A DNA stretch of 7,025 bases from Savagea sp. (GCA_030152265.1 JASLHQ010000223.1:1-7025), one strand, 5' to 3'; shown: positions 1 through 5,421, numbered from the stretch's first letter. The notes: a model not told the origin generated them from the letters alone. Numbers and translations are program-made.

Positions 1-1
1 C

Positions 2-529
2 ATTGGTAGTTTACGAGAACAATCATACAATATGAAACTTGCATCACATATTACACAAGCTTTTTCTGACGTCACGTTTGAACAGATTTCGATTGGGGAA
101 TTGCCTTTCTTCAACGAAGATTTAGAAACAAATGGAGACCCACACGCTGTTCAACAGTTTAAAACAGCAGTAGAACGAATGGATGGGCTCATTATTTTAA
201 CGCCAGAATATAATGGCAGCATACCAGGTGTGTTGAAAAATGCACTCGACTGGGGATCACGTCCGGTGACCAATTCTGTTTTTCACAATAAACAAGTCGG
301 CATTATCGGCGCGACCCCTGGTGGAATGGGAACGGCATTCGCACAAATTCACTTACGACAAGTGTTAGAAGCGATGCGTGCTGATGTTTTACCACATGAA
401 AAATTACACGTCTCACGAGTTCATGAATTGTGCGCAGTTGCGGAAGAGCCAAACACATTCCGTTACGTCGACCGCTACGTACAGCAATTTATTCAATTTA
501 TCCAAAATACAAAAGGAGTGCATGCATAA
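2..529 (+). CDS. NAD(P)H-dependent FMN reductase (5' partial)
   Basis: Flavodoxin-fold NADPH-dependent FMN reductase family, whose members reduce quinones, azo dyes, chromate or free flavin in the cytosol using bound FMN. The reading frame is open from base 2, where the residues IGSLREQSYN give the family's FMN-phosphate loop (GS-x-R-x-x-S-x-N), so the true start lies just upstream and only a few residues are missing. The in-frame ATG at 32 falls after this loop and is not the start. The second family hallmark, PEYNGSIPGVLKNALDW, is at 203-253, and a glycine-rich GATPGGMGTA segment follows at about 309-338. The TAA stop overlaps the ATG of the dioxygenase gene by one base (TAATG), implying translational coupling. 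In B. subtilis mhqNOD this slot is held by a nitroreductase; here an FMN reductase seems to play the matching role. Exact substrate unknown. Confidence 0.9.
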   Translation: MGSLREQSYNMKLASHITQAFSDVTFEQISIGELPFFNEDLETNGDPHAVQQFKTAVERMDGLIILTPEYNGSIPGVLKNALDWGSRPVTNSVFHNKQVGIIGATPGGMGTAFAQIHLRQVLEAMRADVLPHEKLHVSRVHELCAVAEEPNTFRYVDRYVQQFIQFIQNTKGVHA

Positions 530-1500
530 TGTTACAATTTACAGGATTACATCACGTTTCAGCAATTACGAAAAGCGCCCAACAAAATCTCGATTTTTAT
601 ACGAACGTCCTCGGATTCCGTCTCGTGAAAAAAACGGTTAACCAAGATTCCCCGTCGATGTACCATTTATTTTACGCGGACGGGGAAGGTTCACCTGGAA
701 CAGAAATGACTTTCTTTGAAATCCCAGTCGTCGGGCAAACACATGAAGGAACGAACAGCATTTCGACAACTTCTTTCCGTGTGCCGACAGATGAAGCGTT
801 ACATTTTTGGAAAGAGCGTTTTGAACAATTCGATGTGGCGCATGAAGACATTACAGAACGAGCAGGACGCCAAACGCTACGCTTCCGCGATCCAGAAAAA
901 CAACGACTTATGCTCGTATCCGATGAACATAACGAAGGAGTCGCAGGAGGTATTCCGTGGAAAGTAGCCGATATTCCAGAATCGTTTGCGATTTATGGAT
1001 TAGGGCCTTCGTATTTCACAGTAGCGAATGCGAAAGCGACGGATGCTTTATTGACAACCGTTTTACATTTCCGTGAAGCAGGAACGTATGAAGCGGATGG
1101 TACGAGCTACAAAGTATATGAAACAGGAGAAGGTGGCTCAGGGGCTGAAATCCATGTGGAGCACCGGGAAGACTTACCAGTAGAACGGGCAGGGCGTGGT
1201 AGCGTTCACCATATCGCTTTACGCGTTTCGACAGAAGAAGATATTTATGCATGGATTGAACGACTCGAGCAATTTGGAGTGCGCAATTCAGGATTCGTCG
1301 ACCGCTTCTATTTCAAATCGATTTACATGCAAGATCCGAACGGTTTGACGATTGAAATCGCTTCTGACGGTCCAGGTTTTGCGATCGATGAACCTGAAGA
1401 TACACTCGGTGAAGCATTATCGCTTCCGCCATTTTTAGAAAACGACCGCGCCATCATTGAAGCGAACTTAAAACCGCTCCATACAAAAAGAGGTGAGTGA
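529..1500 (+). CDS. mhqO: Ring-cleaving dioxygenase, MhqO-like (two VOC modules)
   Basis: 323-residue member of the glyoxalase/bleomycin-resistance/extradiol dioxygenase (VOC) superfamily, of the hydroquinone-type ring-cleaving group that includes MhqA/MhqE/MhqO and PcpA. It is expected to open hydroquinone or catechol rings with Fe(II) and O2 in the cytosol. The N-terminal module opens with GLHHVSAIT (His8/His9); the C-terminal module has SVHHIALRV (His227/His228) and ends in TIEIASDGPGF with Glu276. This fits the 2-His-1-carboxylate metal site of the family. The start at 529 is chosen because AGGAG at 513-517 lies 11 nt upstream and the gene overlaps the preceding stop; an upstream in-frame ATG at 430 would lie inside the reductase gene and add 33 residues unlike the family. 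It is followed within 5 bases by the hydrolase gene. The family is clear; the natural substrate is inferred from the operon. Confidence 0.92.
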   Translation: MLQFTGLHHVSAITKSAQQNLDFYTNVLGFRLVKKTVNQDSPSMYHLFYADGEGSPGTEMTFFEIPVVGQTHEGTNSISTTSFRVPTDEALHFWKERFEQFDVAHEDITERAGRQTLRFRDPEKQRLMLVSDEHNEGVAGGIPWKVADIPESFAIYGLGPSYFTVANAKATDALLTTVLHFREAGTYEADGTSYKVYETGEGGSGAEIHVEHREDLPVERAGRGSVHHIALRVSTEEDIYAWIERLEQFGVRNSGFVDRFYFKSIYMQDPNGLTIEIASDGPGFAIDEPEDTLGEALSLPPFLENDRAIIEANLKPLHTKRGE

Positions 1501-1504
1501 TAAG

Positions 1505-2113
1505 ATGGAACATATTTATACGTCTGTCGAACGAGCGAAAGGAACACTCGTCTTACTGCACGGCACAGGTGGTAATGAACAAAGTATGTTGCCGATCGCT
1601 AAGCATCTGACGGATGAGTGGAATGTATTAAGTGTGCGAGGCGAAGTGAATGAAAATGGGGCGTTACGCTTTTTCAAACGATTGCGAGAAGGGGTGCTCG
1701 ATGAAGACGACTTAATCGCAAGAACGGCTCAATTTCACGAAACATTAACTCATTGGGCGAATGAGTATACATTTTCTTTACAAGATATCGTATTTATCGG
1801 CTATTCTAACGGTGCAAACTTTGCGGCGAACTATTTATTACAATTTCCGAATGCAGTAAAAGGAGGCATCTTACTGCACCCGATGGTTCCGACAAGACGA
1901 CATAACGTTGCATCACTCGATGAAACGAATATCTTCATCTCAGCAGGCATTCACGATCCGCTCGTCCCTTACGAAGAAACCGAACAATTACTTGACATGT
2001 ACCGCTCCGCGCATGCCAATGTCAAAGCACATATTGAATCAAACGGACATCAGATCACATATACTGAATTAGAAGCGGCAAAACAGTGGTTATCGACACT
2101 TAGTAGAATTTAA
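1505..2113 (+). CDS. mhqD: Alpha/beta-hydrolase (phospholipase/carboxylesterase), MhqD-like
   Basis: 202-residue cytosolic serine hydrolase of the phospholipase/carboxylesterase family. It contains the oxyanion segment LLHGTGGNE near residue 18, the nucleophile elbow GYSNG with Ser101, an acid in GIHDPLVP (Asp151) and the catalytic His182 in NGHQIT, so the triad is complete. B. subtilis MhqD, encoded with MhqO and controlled by the quinone-sensing repressor MhqR, is the closest functional model; its physiological substrate is not well defined. The ATG at 1505 is preferred over the in-frame GTG at 1493, because AGAGGTGA (1489-1496) sits 8 nt upstream of 1505 and the GTG lies within that ribosome binding site. 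The gene starts 4 bases after the dioxygenase stop and ends just before a strong terminator, making it the last gene of the operon. Confidence 0.88.
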   Translation: MEHIYTSVERAKGTLVLLHGTGGNEQSMLPIAKHLTDEWNVLSVRGEVNENGALRFFKRLREGVLDEDDLIARTAQFHETLTHWANEYTFSLQDIVFIGYSNGANFAANYLLQFPNAVKGGILLHPMVPTRRHNVASLDETNIFISAGIHDPLVPYEETEQLLDMYRSAHANVKAHIESNGHQITYTELEAAKQWLSTLSRI

Positions 2114-2134
2114 GGCGACTATAAAATACCTTTA

Positions 2135-2184
2135 TTAGGCTGCTTCACACTGAAATCTAAAAGTGTGAAGTAGCCTAATTTTTT
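2135..2184 (+). terminator. Intrinsic terminator of the FMN reductase-mhqO-mhqD operon
   Basis: A 17-bp stem pairs TTAGGCTGCTTCACACT (2135-2151) with AGTGTGAAGTAGCCTAA (2162-2178), with one G-U pair and a 10-nt loop, followed directly by six T residues (2179-2184). It lies 21 bases after the mhqD stop. The upstream arm lacks a matching run of A, so it is read as acting mainly on the + strand. Confidence 0.9.
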
Positions 2185-2201
2185 AGATAAGCTCTTCATT
2201 A

Positions 2202-2294
2202 TCATAATTGAAGTAGGCGACAAAATGTATGAACATTTTCCTTAGCTTTCACTACCGCCCATTTCACTTCGCTCGTATAAACGTTTTTATCCAT
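2202..2294 (-). pseudogene. Possible remnant of an IS transposase N-terminus (OrfA-like)
   Basis: A 30-codon open frame on the minus strand begins MDKNVYTSEVKWAVVK and ends at a TGA at 2202-2204. The opening residues, basic then [Y]-[TS]-S-E-V-K-W-x-V-V-K, resemble the start of OrfA helix-turn-helix transposase subunits of IS3-type elements in Firmicutes, from memory of the family. The remaining 14 residues do not look like the expected helix-turn-helix, so the homology would be broken after about codon 17. No ribosome binding site is seen: the bases upstream are the T-rich arm of the adjacent inverted repeat. Alternatively this is a chance frame in an intergenic spacer. I regard it as a decayed IS edge rather than a working small gene. 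Confidence 0.35.
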
Positions 2295-2354
2295 ACAAAA
2301 ACACTTCCGATGTCAGTACTTTTTACAAGAGTACGACTTCGAAAGTGTTTTTGT
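2295..2354. repeat. Large imperfect inverted repeat; bidirectional terminator and/or abutted IS ends
   Basis: The left arm at 2295-2320 begins ACAAAAACACTT and the right arm at 2330-2354 ends AAGTGTTTTTGT. The arms pair over about 25 positions with a few mismatches and a 9-nt loop. Because the outer stem is A-rich on one side and T-rich on the other, RNA from either strand makes a hairpin ending in T residues. It could therefore terminate both the + operon and the minus-strand methionine sulfoxide reductase gene that ends at 2408. The subsegments 2296-2315 and 2334-2353 match as inverted 20-mers at 17 of 20 positions, and the minus-strand copy reads TGACATCGGAAG, a TG-starting end like those of IS3-type elements. 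The transposase-like remnant starts right beside it. Confidence 0.7.
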
Positions 2355-2407
2355 AATGTTTCATTAATTGAGGTTCGTTTATAAATTTTTCATTTAAGCG
2401 CCGTGTT

Positions 2408-2902
2408 TTATTCTATGATTTGGGCAAAGCGCGTCGTTAAGATGGTTACAAACTGTTCGAGTTCGCGTTCATCGACTTCATCGAAGCGATTTTTAACCGG
2501 GCTATCGATATCGAGTACGCCGAACTTTTCGCCATTGACGATCATCGGAATGACAATTTCCGATTGACTCGCTGCGTCGCATGCAATATGTCCTGGAAAC
2601 TGTTCGACATCGGCCACACGCAATGTGCGTTCTTCCTCGATACTCGTACCGCACACACCTTTTCCAGCAGGGATGCGAATACAAGCAGGGAGCCCTTGGA
2701 AAGGACCGAGTACGAGTTCGTCTTCTTTCCATAAATAAAAGCCGACCCAATTAATATTTTGTAAGTAATGATTTAATAAAGCAGAAGCATTCGCCAAATT
2801 CGCCACGATATCCGTTTCACCGTCAATGAGTGCCATAAGCTGTGAGCGGACCGTCGCATAATCTTGCGCGCGATCTCCTGTATACATCGTTGTTTCAAAC
2901 AT
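2408..2902 (-). CDS. Free methionine-(R)-sulfoxide reductase, GAF domain
   Basis: 164-residue single GAF-domain enzyme of the fRMsr family (MsrC/YebR of E. coli; YtsP-like in Bacillus), which reduces free L-methionine-(R)-sulfoxide using cysteines recycled by thioredoxin. Signature blocks are WVGFYLW, LGPFQGLPACIRI, GKGVCGTS and FPGHIACDA. The three catalytic cysteines are Cys74, Cys84 and Cys108; their 10- and 24-residue spacings equal those of the characterised family members. A C-terminal GVLDIDSP block closes the pocket. The ATG at 2902 is preferred over one at 2917, because the G-rich stretch TGGGGGT lies about 8 nt before 2902, whereas nothing resembling a ribosome binding site precedes 2917. 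It lies 82 bases downstream of the ABC-F gene on the same strand with no clear terminator between, so read-through plus a local promoter is possible. Likely role: repair of oxidised methionine, fitting the nearby quinone-stress genes. Confidence 0.93.
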   Translation of the reverse strand: MFETTMYTGDRAQDYATVRSQLMALIDGETDIVANLANASALLNHYLQNINWVGFYLWKEDELVLGPFQGLPACIRIPAGKGVCGTSIEEERTLRVADVEQFPGHIACDAASQSEIVIPMIVNGEKFGVLDIDSPVKNRFDEVDERELEQFVTILTTRFAQIIE

Positions 2903-2929
2903 GAGCAAAACCCCCATTTCTTATCGTTT

Positions 2930-2935
2930 AGTATA
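2930..2935 (-). promoter_or_regulatory. Possible -10 element for the methionine sulfoxide reductase gene
   Basis: TATACT on the minus strand (2935 down to 2930) lies 27 bases before the preferred ATG within a very AT-rich spacer. No good -35 lies 16-18 bp upstream; a TTGAAA at 2965-2960 is 24 bp away, too far. The site is tentative. Confidence 0.3.
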
Positions 2936-2984
2936 TCAATATTTTATAACGGACGCTATTTTCAACATATACGAAATACGCAAA

Positions 2985-4580
2985 TCATTTTAGTTTCATA
3001 CGTAATGTTTGAATTTTCTTTTGAATATGTTGAAATTGAGCATCCAATTGTTGATAATCCTCACTTCCTATTTTTGCTTCTGTTAATTGATGAATGAGTA
3101 TGATTTGTTCGTTCTCCAAGTTCATTAATGTATCGCGTATTGCCGTATTTGGACTTTTCGGTCGTCGATCGTTTTGCATATCAAATGTCCGCGTCGCCAC
3201 ACTTTCTCGAAACGCCGCATCATGTGAAGTGAACACGACGGTGCCGTTATATTGCATGAGTGCATGTTCTAGTTGAATTTTAGAAGGGAGGTCTAAATGA
3301 TTCGTCGGTTCGTCTAAAAGAAGTAAATGACACCCTTCTGACATCCATTGTAACAATTTCAATTTTAAACGTTCTCCCATACTTAAATCTTTAAGCATAC
3401 TCGTCCAGCGTTCTGGTGCGAAACCGAGATGGAAAAGTTGCTGTTGTCGTTTGACCATTAAATGAGCAGAACCCTCTAATAAATCACGAACCCGTAGTTG
3501 TTCGTCTTCGAAAGTGACCGATTGTGCCAAATAGCCGATTTTCAAATGGGGAGACATCCATAATGTGCCTGAGCTGATGGGGAGCTCGCCTAATAGAGCA
3601 AGAAGTAATGTTGATTTTCCGCTCCCATTTGGCCCAACGAGTGCTACTTTTTCTCCTCGTGTCAATTGAAAATGAATATTTTGTAAAACTTGAATGCCGC
3701 TTCGTTCAAGCGTCACATCTCGCATATAAGCGACTTGCATGCCTCGTTGCGCACTATCTTCTATTTCAAATTGAATCGTTCGGTTAGGGGAAGGGCGCTC
3801 GATCGGTTCTTCTATTCGTAAGCGTTGTAACTGTTTCTCTTTTGATTTCACTTGCCGGTCAGCTCGCTTTGCTTTCGTTCGGTAATACTCTTTCGCTCCC
3901 ATCTGTTTCGGATGATGAGAAGCGGTAGACTCGCGATGGATATGCTCCGACCAATCGGAAAGAGCTTTCATTTTGCGTTCTGTATCTTGAATCATTTGTT
4001 GTTGTTCTTCGAAACACTTTTGTTGTTGCTGTCTTTTTCGTTCACGCTCTTGTTCATAGGCGGTATAATTTCCTCTGAACGTGTGAATGTGCTCGTCTTC
4101 AATCGCCCATATGTGCGTTGCAATATGATCTAAAAAATGACGATCGTGAGAGACGATGACCCACGCTGCCGGAGATTGTTGAATTATTTCAATCAGCCAT
4201 CGAACCGCTTCTTCATCTAAATGATTCGTCGGTTCATCCAATAAATAAAGATCGGCTTCTGTCGTTAATGCAGCGCCGATTTGATAACGCAATTGTTCAC
4301 CACCGCTATACGTTGTATAAGCGCGTTTCGGTAAATTCCATCTTTCCATCACTTGCTTTTTTAGATGAGAAGCAAGGCGGGGAGGAGGGAGGTCAAACCG
4401 TACAAATTCTATCACAACGTCACTTGGAGCGCTTTGGTACATCGCATGTAAAAAGCTCGTCTTCCCACTGCCGTTCGCTCCGATCAATCCGACTGCTTGC
4501 CCTGCTTCGATGGTGAGTAAGTCGTGTTGAATGCTTTGATTTTCATGAATTTGAATCGTTTGAGCCGGTAATTGTAGCAT
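2985..4580 (-). CDS. ABC-F ATPase, antibiotic ribosome-protection type (Vga/VmlR-like)
   Basis: 531-residue soluble protein with two ABC ATPase domains and no membrane segment. ABC1: Walker A GANGSGKT (34-41), signature YSGGEQ (91-96), Walker B LYLLDEPTNHLD (111-122, catalytic Glu116), switch His145. ABC2: Walker A GPNGSGKS (316-323), signature LSMGER (399-404), Walker B with Glu424, switch His453. The linker (about 172-265) is charged and Gln-rich, predicted as the two-helix arm that enters the ribosomal E site. Only 50 residues separate Walker A from the signature in ABC1. This short ABC1 and a roughly 60-residue charged C-terminal tail (about 470-531) resemble Vga/VmlR/Msr-type proteins that dislodge lincosamides, streptogramin A and pleuromutilins, more than housekeeping Ettl/EttA types. 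The start at 4580 follows AAGGAG (4595-4590) by 9 nt. An attenuator leader precedes it, as for known resistance ABC-Fs. The drug spectrum cannot be read from sequence. Confidence 0.88.
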   Translation of the reverse strand: MLQLPAQTIQIHENQSIQHDLLTIEAGQAVGLIGANGSGKTSFLHAMYQSAPSDVVIEFVRFDLPPPRLASHLKKQVMERWNLPKRAYTTYSGGEQLRYQIGAALTTEADLYLLDEPTNHLDEEAVRWLIEIIQQSPAAWVIVSHDRHFLDHIATHIWAIEDEHIHTFRGNYTAYEQERERKRQQQQKCFEEQQQMIQDTERKMKALSDWSEHIHRESTASHHPKQMGAKEYYRTKAKRADRQVKSKEKQLQRLRIEEPIERPSPNRTIQFEIEDSAQRGMQVAYMRDVTLERSGIQVLQNIHFQLTRGEKVALVGPNGSGKSTLLLALLGELPISSGTLWMSPHLKIGYLAQSVTFEDEQLRVRDLLEGSAHLMVKRQQQLFHLGFAPERWTSMLKDLSMGERLKLKLLQWMSEGCHLLLLDEPTNHLDLPSKIQLEHALMQYNGTVVFTSHDAAFRESVATRTFDMQNDRRPKSPNTAIRDTLMNLENEQIILIHQLTEAKIGSEDYQQLDAQFQHIQKKIQTLRMKLK

Positions 4581-4590
4581 ATAAAAAAAC

Positions 4591-4614
4591 TCCTTTTTGA
4601 ATCGTTTAAAAGGA
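4591..4614 (-). promoter_or_regulatory. Possible hairpin masking the ABC-F ribosome binding site
   Basis: On the minus strand TCCTTTT (4614-4608) can pair with AAAAGGA (4597-4591), which contains most of the AAGGAG ribosome binding site, leaving a 10-nt loop. The 7-bp stem is A-U rich and weak, so masking would be partial. It would add a translational layer to the transcription attenuator upstream. Confidence 0.4.
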
Positions 4615-4618
4615 CACG

Positions 4619-4655
4619 AAAAAAATCCTTCTAAACGGAATAGTTTAGAAGGATT
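4619..4655 (-). terminator. Leader terminator 2 (proximal) of the ABC-F attenuator
   Basis: A perfect 13-bp stem pairs AATCCTTCTAAAC (4655-4643) with GTTTAGAAGGATT (4636-4624) around a 6-nt TATTCC loop. The stem runs into a tract of seven T residues (4625-4619). It lies between the promoter and the ABC-F start, 38 bases before the ATG, so transcription must pass it to express the gene. The 5' arm and the bases before it (GACGAATCC, 4659-4651) are also complementary to the 3' arm of terminator 1. Confidence 0.92.
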
Positions 4656-4696
4656 CGTCACGCTTAAAAACATCGACTTCAAAAGAAGATGATGGT

Positions 4697-4761
4697 AAAA
4701 AAGTGCAGACGAATCCCTTACGCAAAAAATATGACGTAAAAGATTACTGAATCATCTGCAC
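4697..4761 (-). terminator. Leader terminator 1 (distal) of the ABC-F attenuator
   Basis: GTGCAGATGATTC (4761-4749) pairs with GATTCGTCTGCAC (4715-4703) over 13 positions with one G-U pair and one T-T mismatch, followed by six T residues (4702-4697). Within the large loop a second helix can form between CTTTTACG (4742-4735) and CGTAAGGG (4722-4715), which competes for one base of the outer stem. The 5' arm contains the entire start of the three-codon upstream ORF, so a ribosome there would prevent this stem. Confidence 0.8.
4744..4755 (-). CDS. Three-codon upstream ORF (Met-Ile-Gln-stop) of the ABC-F leader
   Basis: ATG ATT CAG TAA reads on the minus strand from 4755 to 4744. The ribosome binding site AGGGGTGA (4772-4765) lies 9 nt upstream, ideal spacing. 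An in-frame GTG at 4761 would give Met-Gln-Met-Ile-Gln but is only 3 nt from the ribosome binding site, so ATG is preferred. Known resistance ABC-F and erm genes carry short leader ORFs where drug-stalled ribosomes change RNA folding; this one is unusually short, implying that stalling at or right after initiation is what is sensed. Role inferred from position and context, not shown. Confidence 0.5.
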   Translation of the reverse strand: MIQ

Positions 4762-4792
4762 ACTTCACCCCTGACTTTCATAATATATGCTC

Positions 4793-4821
4793 ACTATAGC
4801 GAACATTTTCAAAAATGTCCA
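4793..4821 (-). promoter_or_regulatory. Sigma-A promoter of the ABC-F leader
   Basis: The -35 TGGACA (4821-4816) and -10 TATAGT (4798-4793) each match consensus at five of six positions with a 17-bp spacer, starting right after the lipoprotein stop codon. Transcription should begin near 4786, about 14 nt before the leader ribosome binding site. The palindrome GGACATTTTTGAAAATGTTC (4820-4801) overlaps the -35 and spacer; it could be a repressor site or a weak hairpin for the lipoprotein transcript, but it lacks a T tail. Confidence 0.7.
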
Positions 4822-5307
4822 TTACGACGTACGAAATAATGTATGGGCTTTTTCGAGATATTGCTCCATTAAGCGTTCTGATGCTAATTCATGCAATTCC
4901 GGATACGCTTCAAAAAATGCTTCTTTCGACTCGACATACGTATCCGTCATTCCAAGATCGTTCGTCCATTCGAATGTGATCGTTTCTAAGTTTTGGACGA
5001 GTAAAAAGAACACCGCGGCATTGTATGCGAACGCCCGCTCCGGTTTCCAACGATTATAGGCCTCTTGTTGTTCTTTCGACATGATAGAAGGAGCTTCGTA
5101 AGATAACGTAATGCTCGTCTCTGTTAACGCCATCTGTTTGAAATAATCGGACCCTGGAGTTAAATGAACGATTGCCCCCATCGCTGAGTTATCGCCGACG
5201 TAACTTGCATAATACGGTTTTAGTTGTTCGTATTCGGTTGGCGCACTCGATTGGCAACCCGCTAAGCTTAAAAGAAGGGCGAGTAACCCTATTTTTAAAT
5301 AATTCAT
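4822..5307 (-). CDS. DUF4825-type lipoprotein, function unknown
   Basis: 161-residue secreted lipoprotein. It has a short positively charged start, a hydrophobic run LLALLLSLAG and lipobox L15-A-G-C18, so Cys18 would be lipidated and the protein anchored to the outer face of the membrane. The central part, with YVGDNSAMGAIVHLTPGSDYF (about residues 36-56) and the FAYNAAVFFLLVQNLETITFEW region (about 93-114), matches my recollection of the DUF4825 domain found in Bacillales lipoproteins and regulatory membrane proteins; no biochemical role is known to me. The C-terminal 40 residues are acidic and helical. The ATG at 5307 is preceded by AAAGGAG with good spacing. The gene is followed immediately by the ABC-F promoter, so the two are probably separate transcripts with some possible read-through. 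Confidence 0.8.
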   Translation of the reverse strand: MNYLKIGLLALLLSLAGCQSSAPTEYEQLKPYYASYVGDNSAMGAIVHLTPGSDYFKQMALTETSITLSYEAPSIMSKEQQEAYNRWKPERAFAYNAAVFFLLVQNLETITFEWTNDLGMTDTYVESKEAFFEAYPELHELASERLMEQYLEKAHTLFRTS

Positions 5308-5328
5308 ACGATCTCTCCTTTACTTGTA

Positions 5329-5334
5329 AGTATA
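5329..5334 (-). promoter_or_regulatory. -10 element for the lipoprotein gene
   Basis: TATACT on the minus strand (5334-5329) sits 21 bases before the ATG. No good -35 is present at 16-18 bp; direct repeats of TCTTCAGA overlap that place instead, suggesting dependence on an activator. Confidence 0.5.
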
Positions 5335-5354
5335 CGTGAAAAAATAGACGAAAA

Positions 5355-5383
5355 TCTGAAGAATTTCTGAAGATTGTTTAAGA
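5355..5383. repeat. Direct repeats with 11-bp period upstream of the lipoprotein gene
   Basis: TCTGAAGA occurs at 5355-5362 and again at 5366-5373, exactly 11 bp apart, with a weaker third unit ending TTAAGA at 5378-5383. Repeats one helical turn apart are the usual layout for OmpR/PhoB-family response regulator sites. They overlap the -35 position of the lipoprotein promoter. Confidence 0.45.
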
Positions 5384-5403
5384 TTTTTCACATTTTTCGA
5401 AAT

Positions 5404-5421
5404 TTAAGGTAGCATTAAGGT
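5404..5421 (+). promoter_or_regulatory. TTAAGGT direct repeat, candidate response-regulator box
   Basis: TTAAGGT at 5404-5410 is repeated exactly at 5415-5421, an 11-bp period with a 4-bp gap. The form TTAAG-N6-TTAAG resembles boxes of PmrA/QseB-like OmpR-family regulators known from Proteobacteria. It ends 30 bp upstream of the TATACT of the small membrane protein gene, a position suited to activation. A reverse copy ACCTT (5429-5433) follows. Confidence 0.45.

Noticed and set aside
430..528. In-frame upstream start for the dioxygenase
   Set aside because: It lies wholly inside the FMN reductase gene and lacks a ribosome binding site; the 33 extra residues do not look like the family, and the ATG at 529 has a good site.
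2112..2227. GGCGAC-containing similar segments at about 2114 and 2215 as MITE ends
   Set aside because: They are short, in direct not inverted orientation, and the match does not extend far enough to support an element.
4581..4682. In-frame extension of the ABC-F protein from a TTG at 4682 or an ATG at 4673
   Set aside because: It would translate through a perfect intrinsic terminator and has no ribosome binding site; the start at 4580 has an ideal one and matches family N-termini.
4782..4812. Alternative ABC-F promoter TTGAAA (4812-4807) with TATATT (4787-4782)
   Set aside because: The spacer is 19 bp and the start would fall almost on the leader ribosome binding site; TGGACA-17-TATAGT is a better fit.
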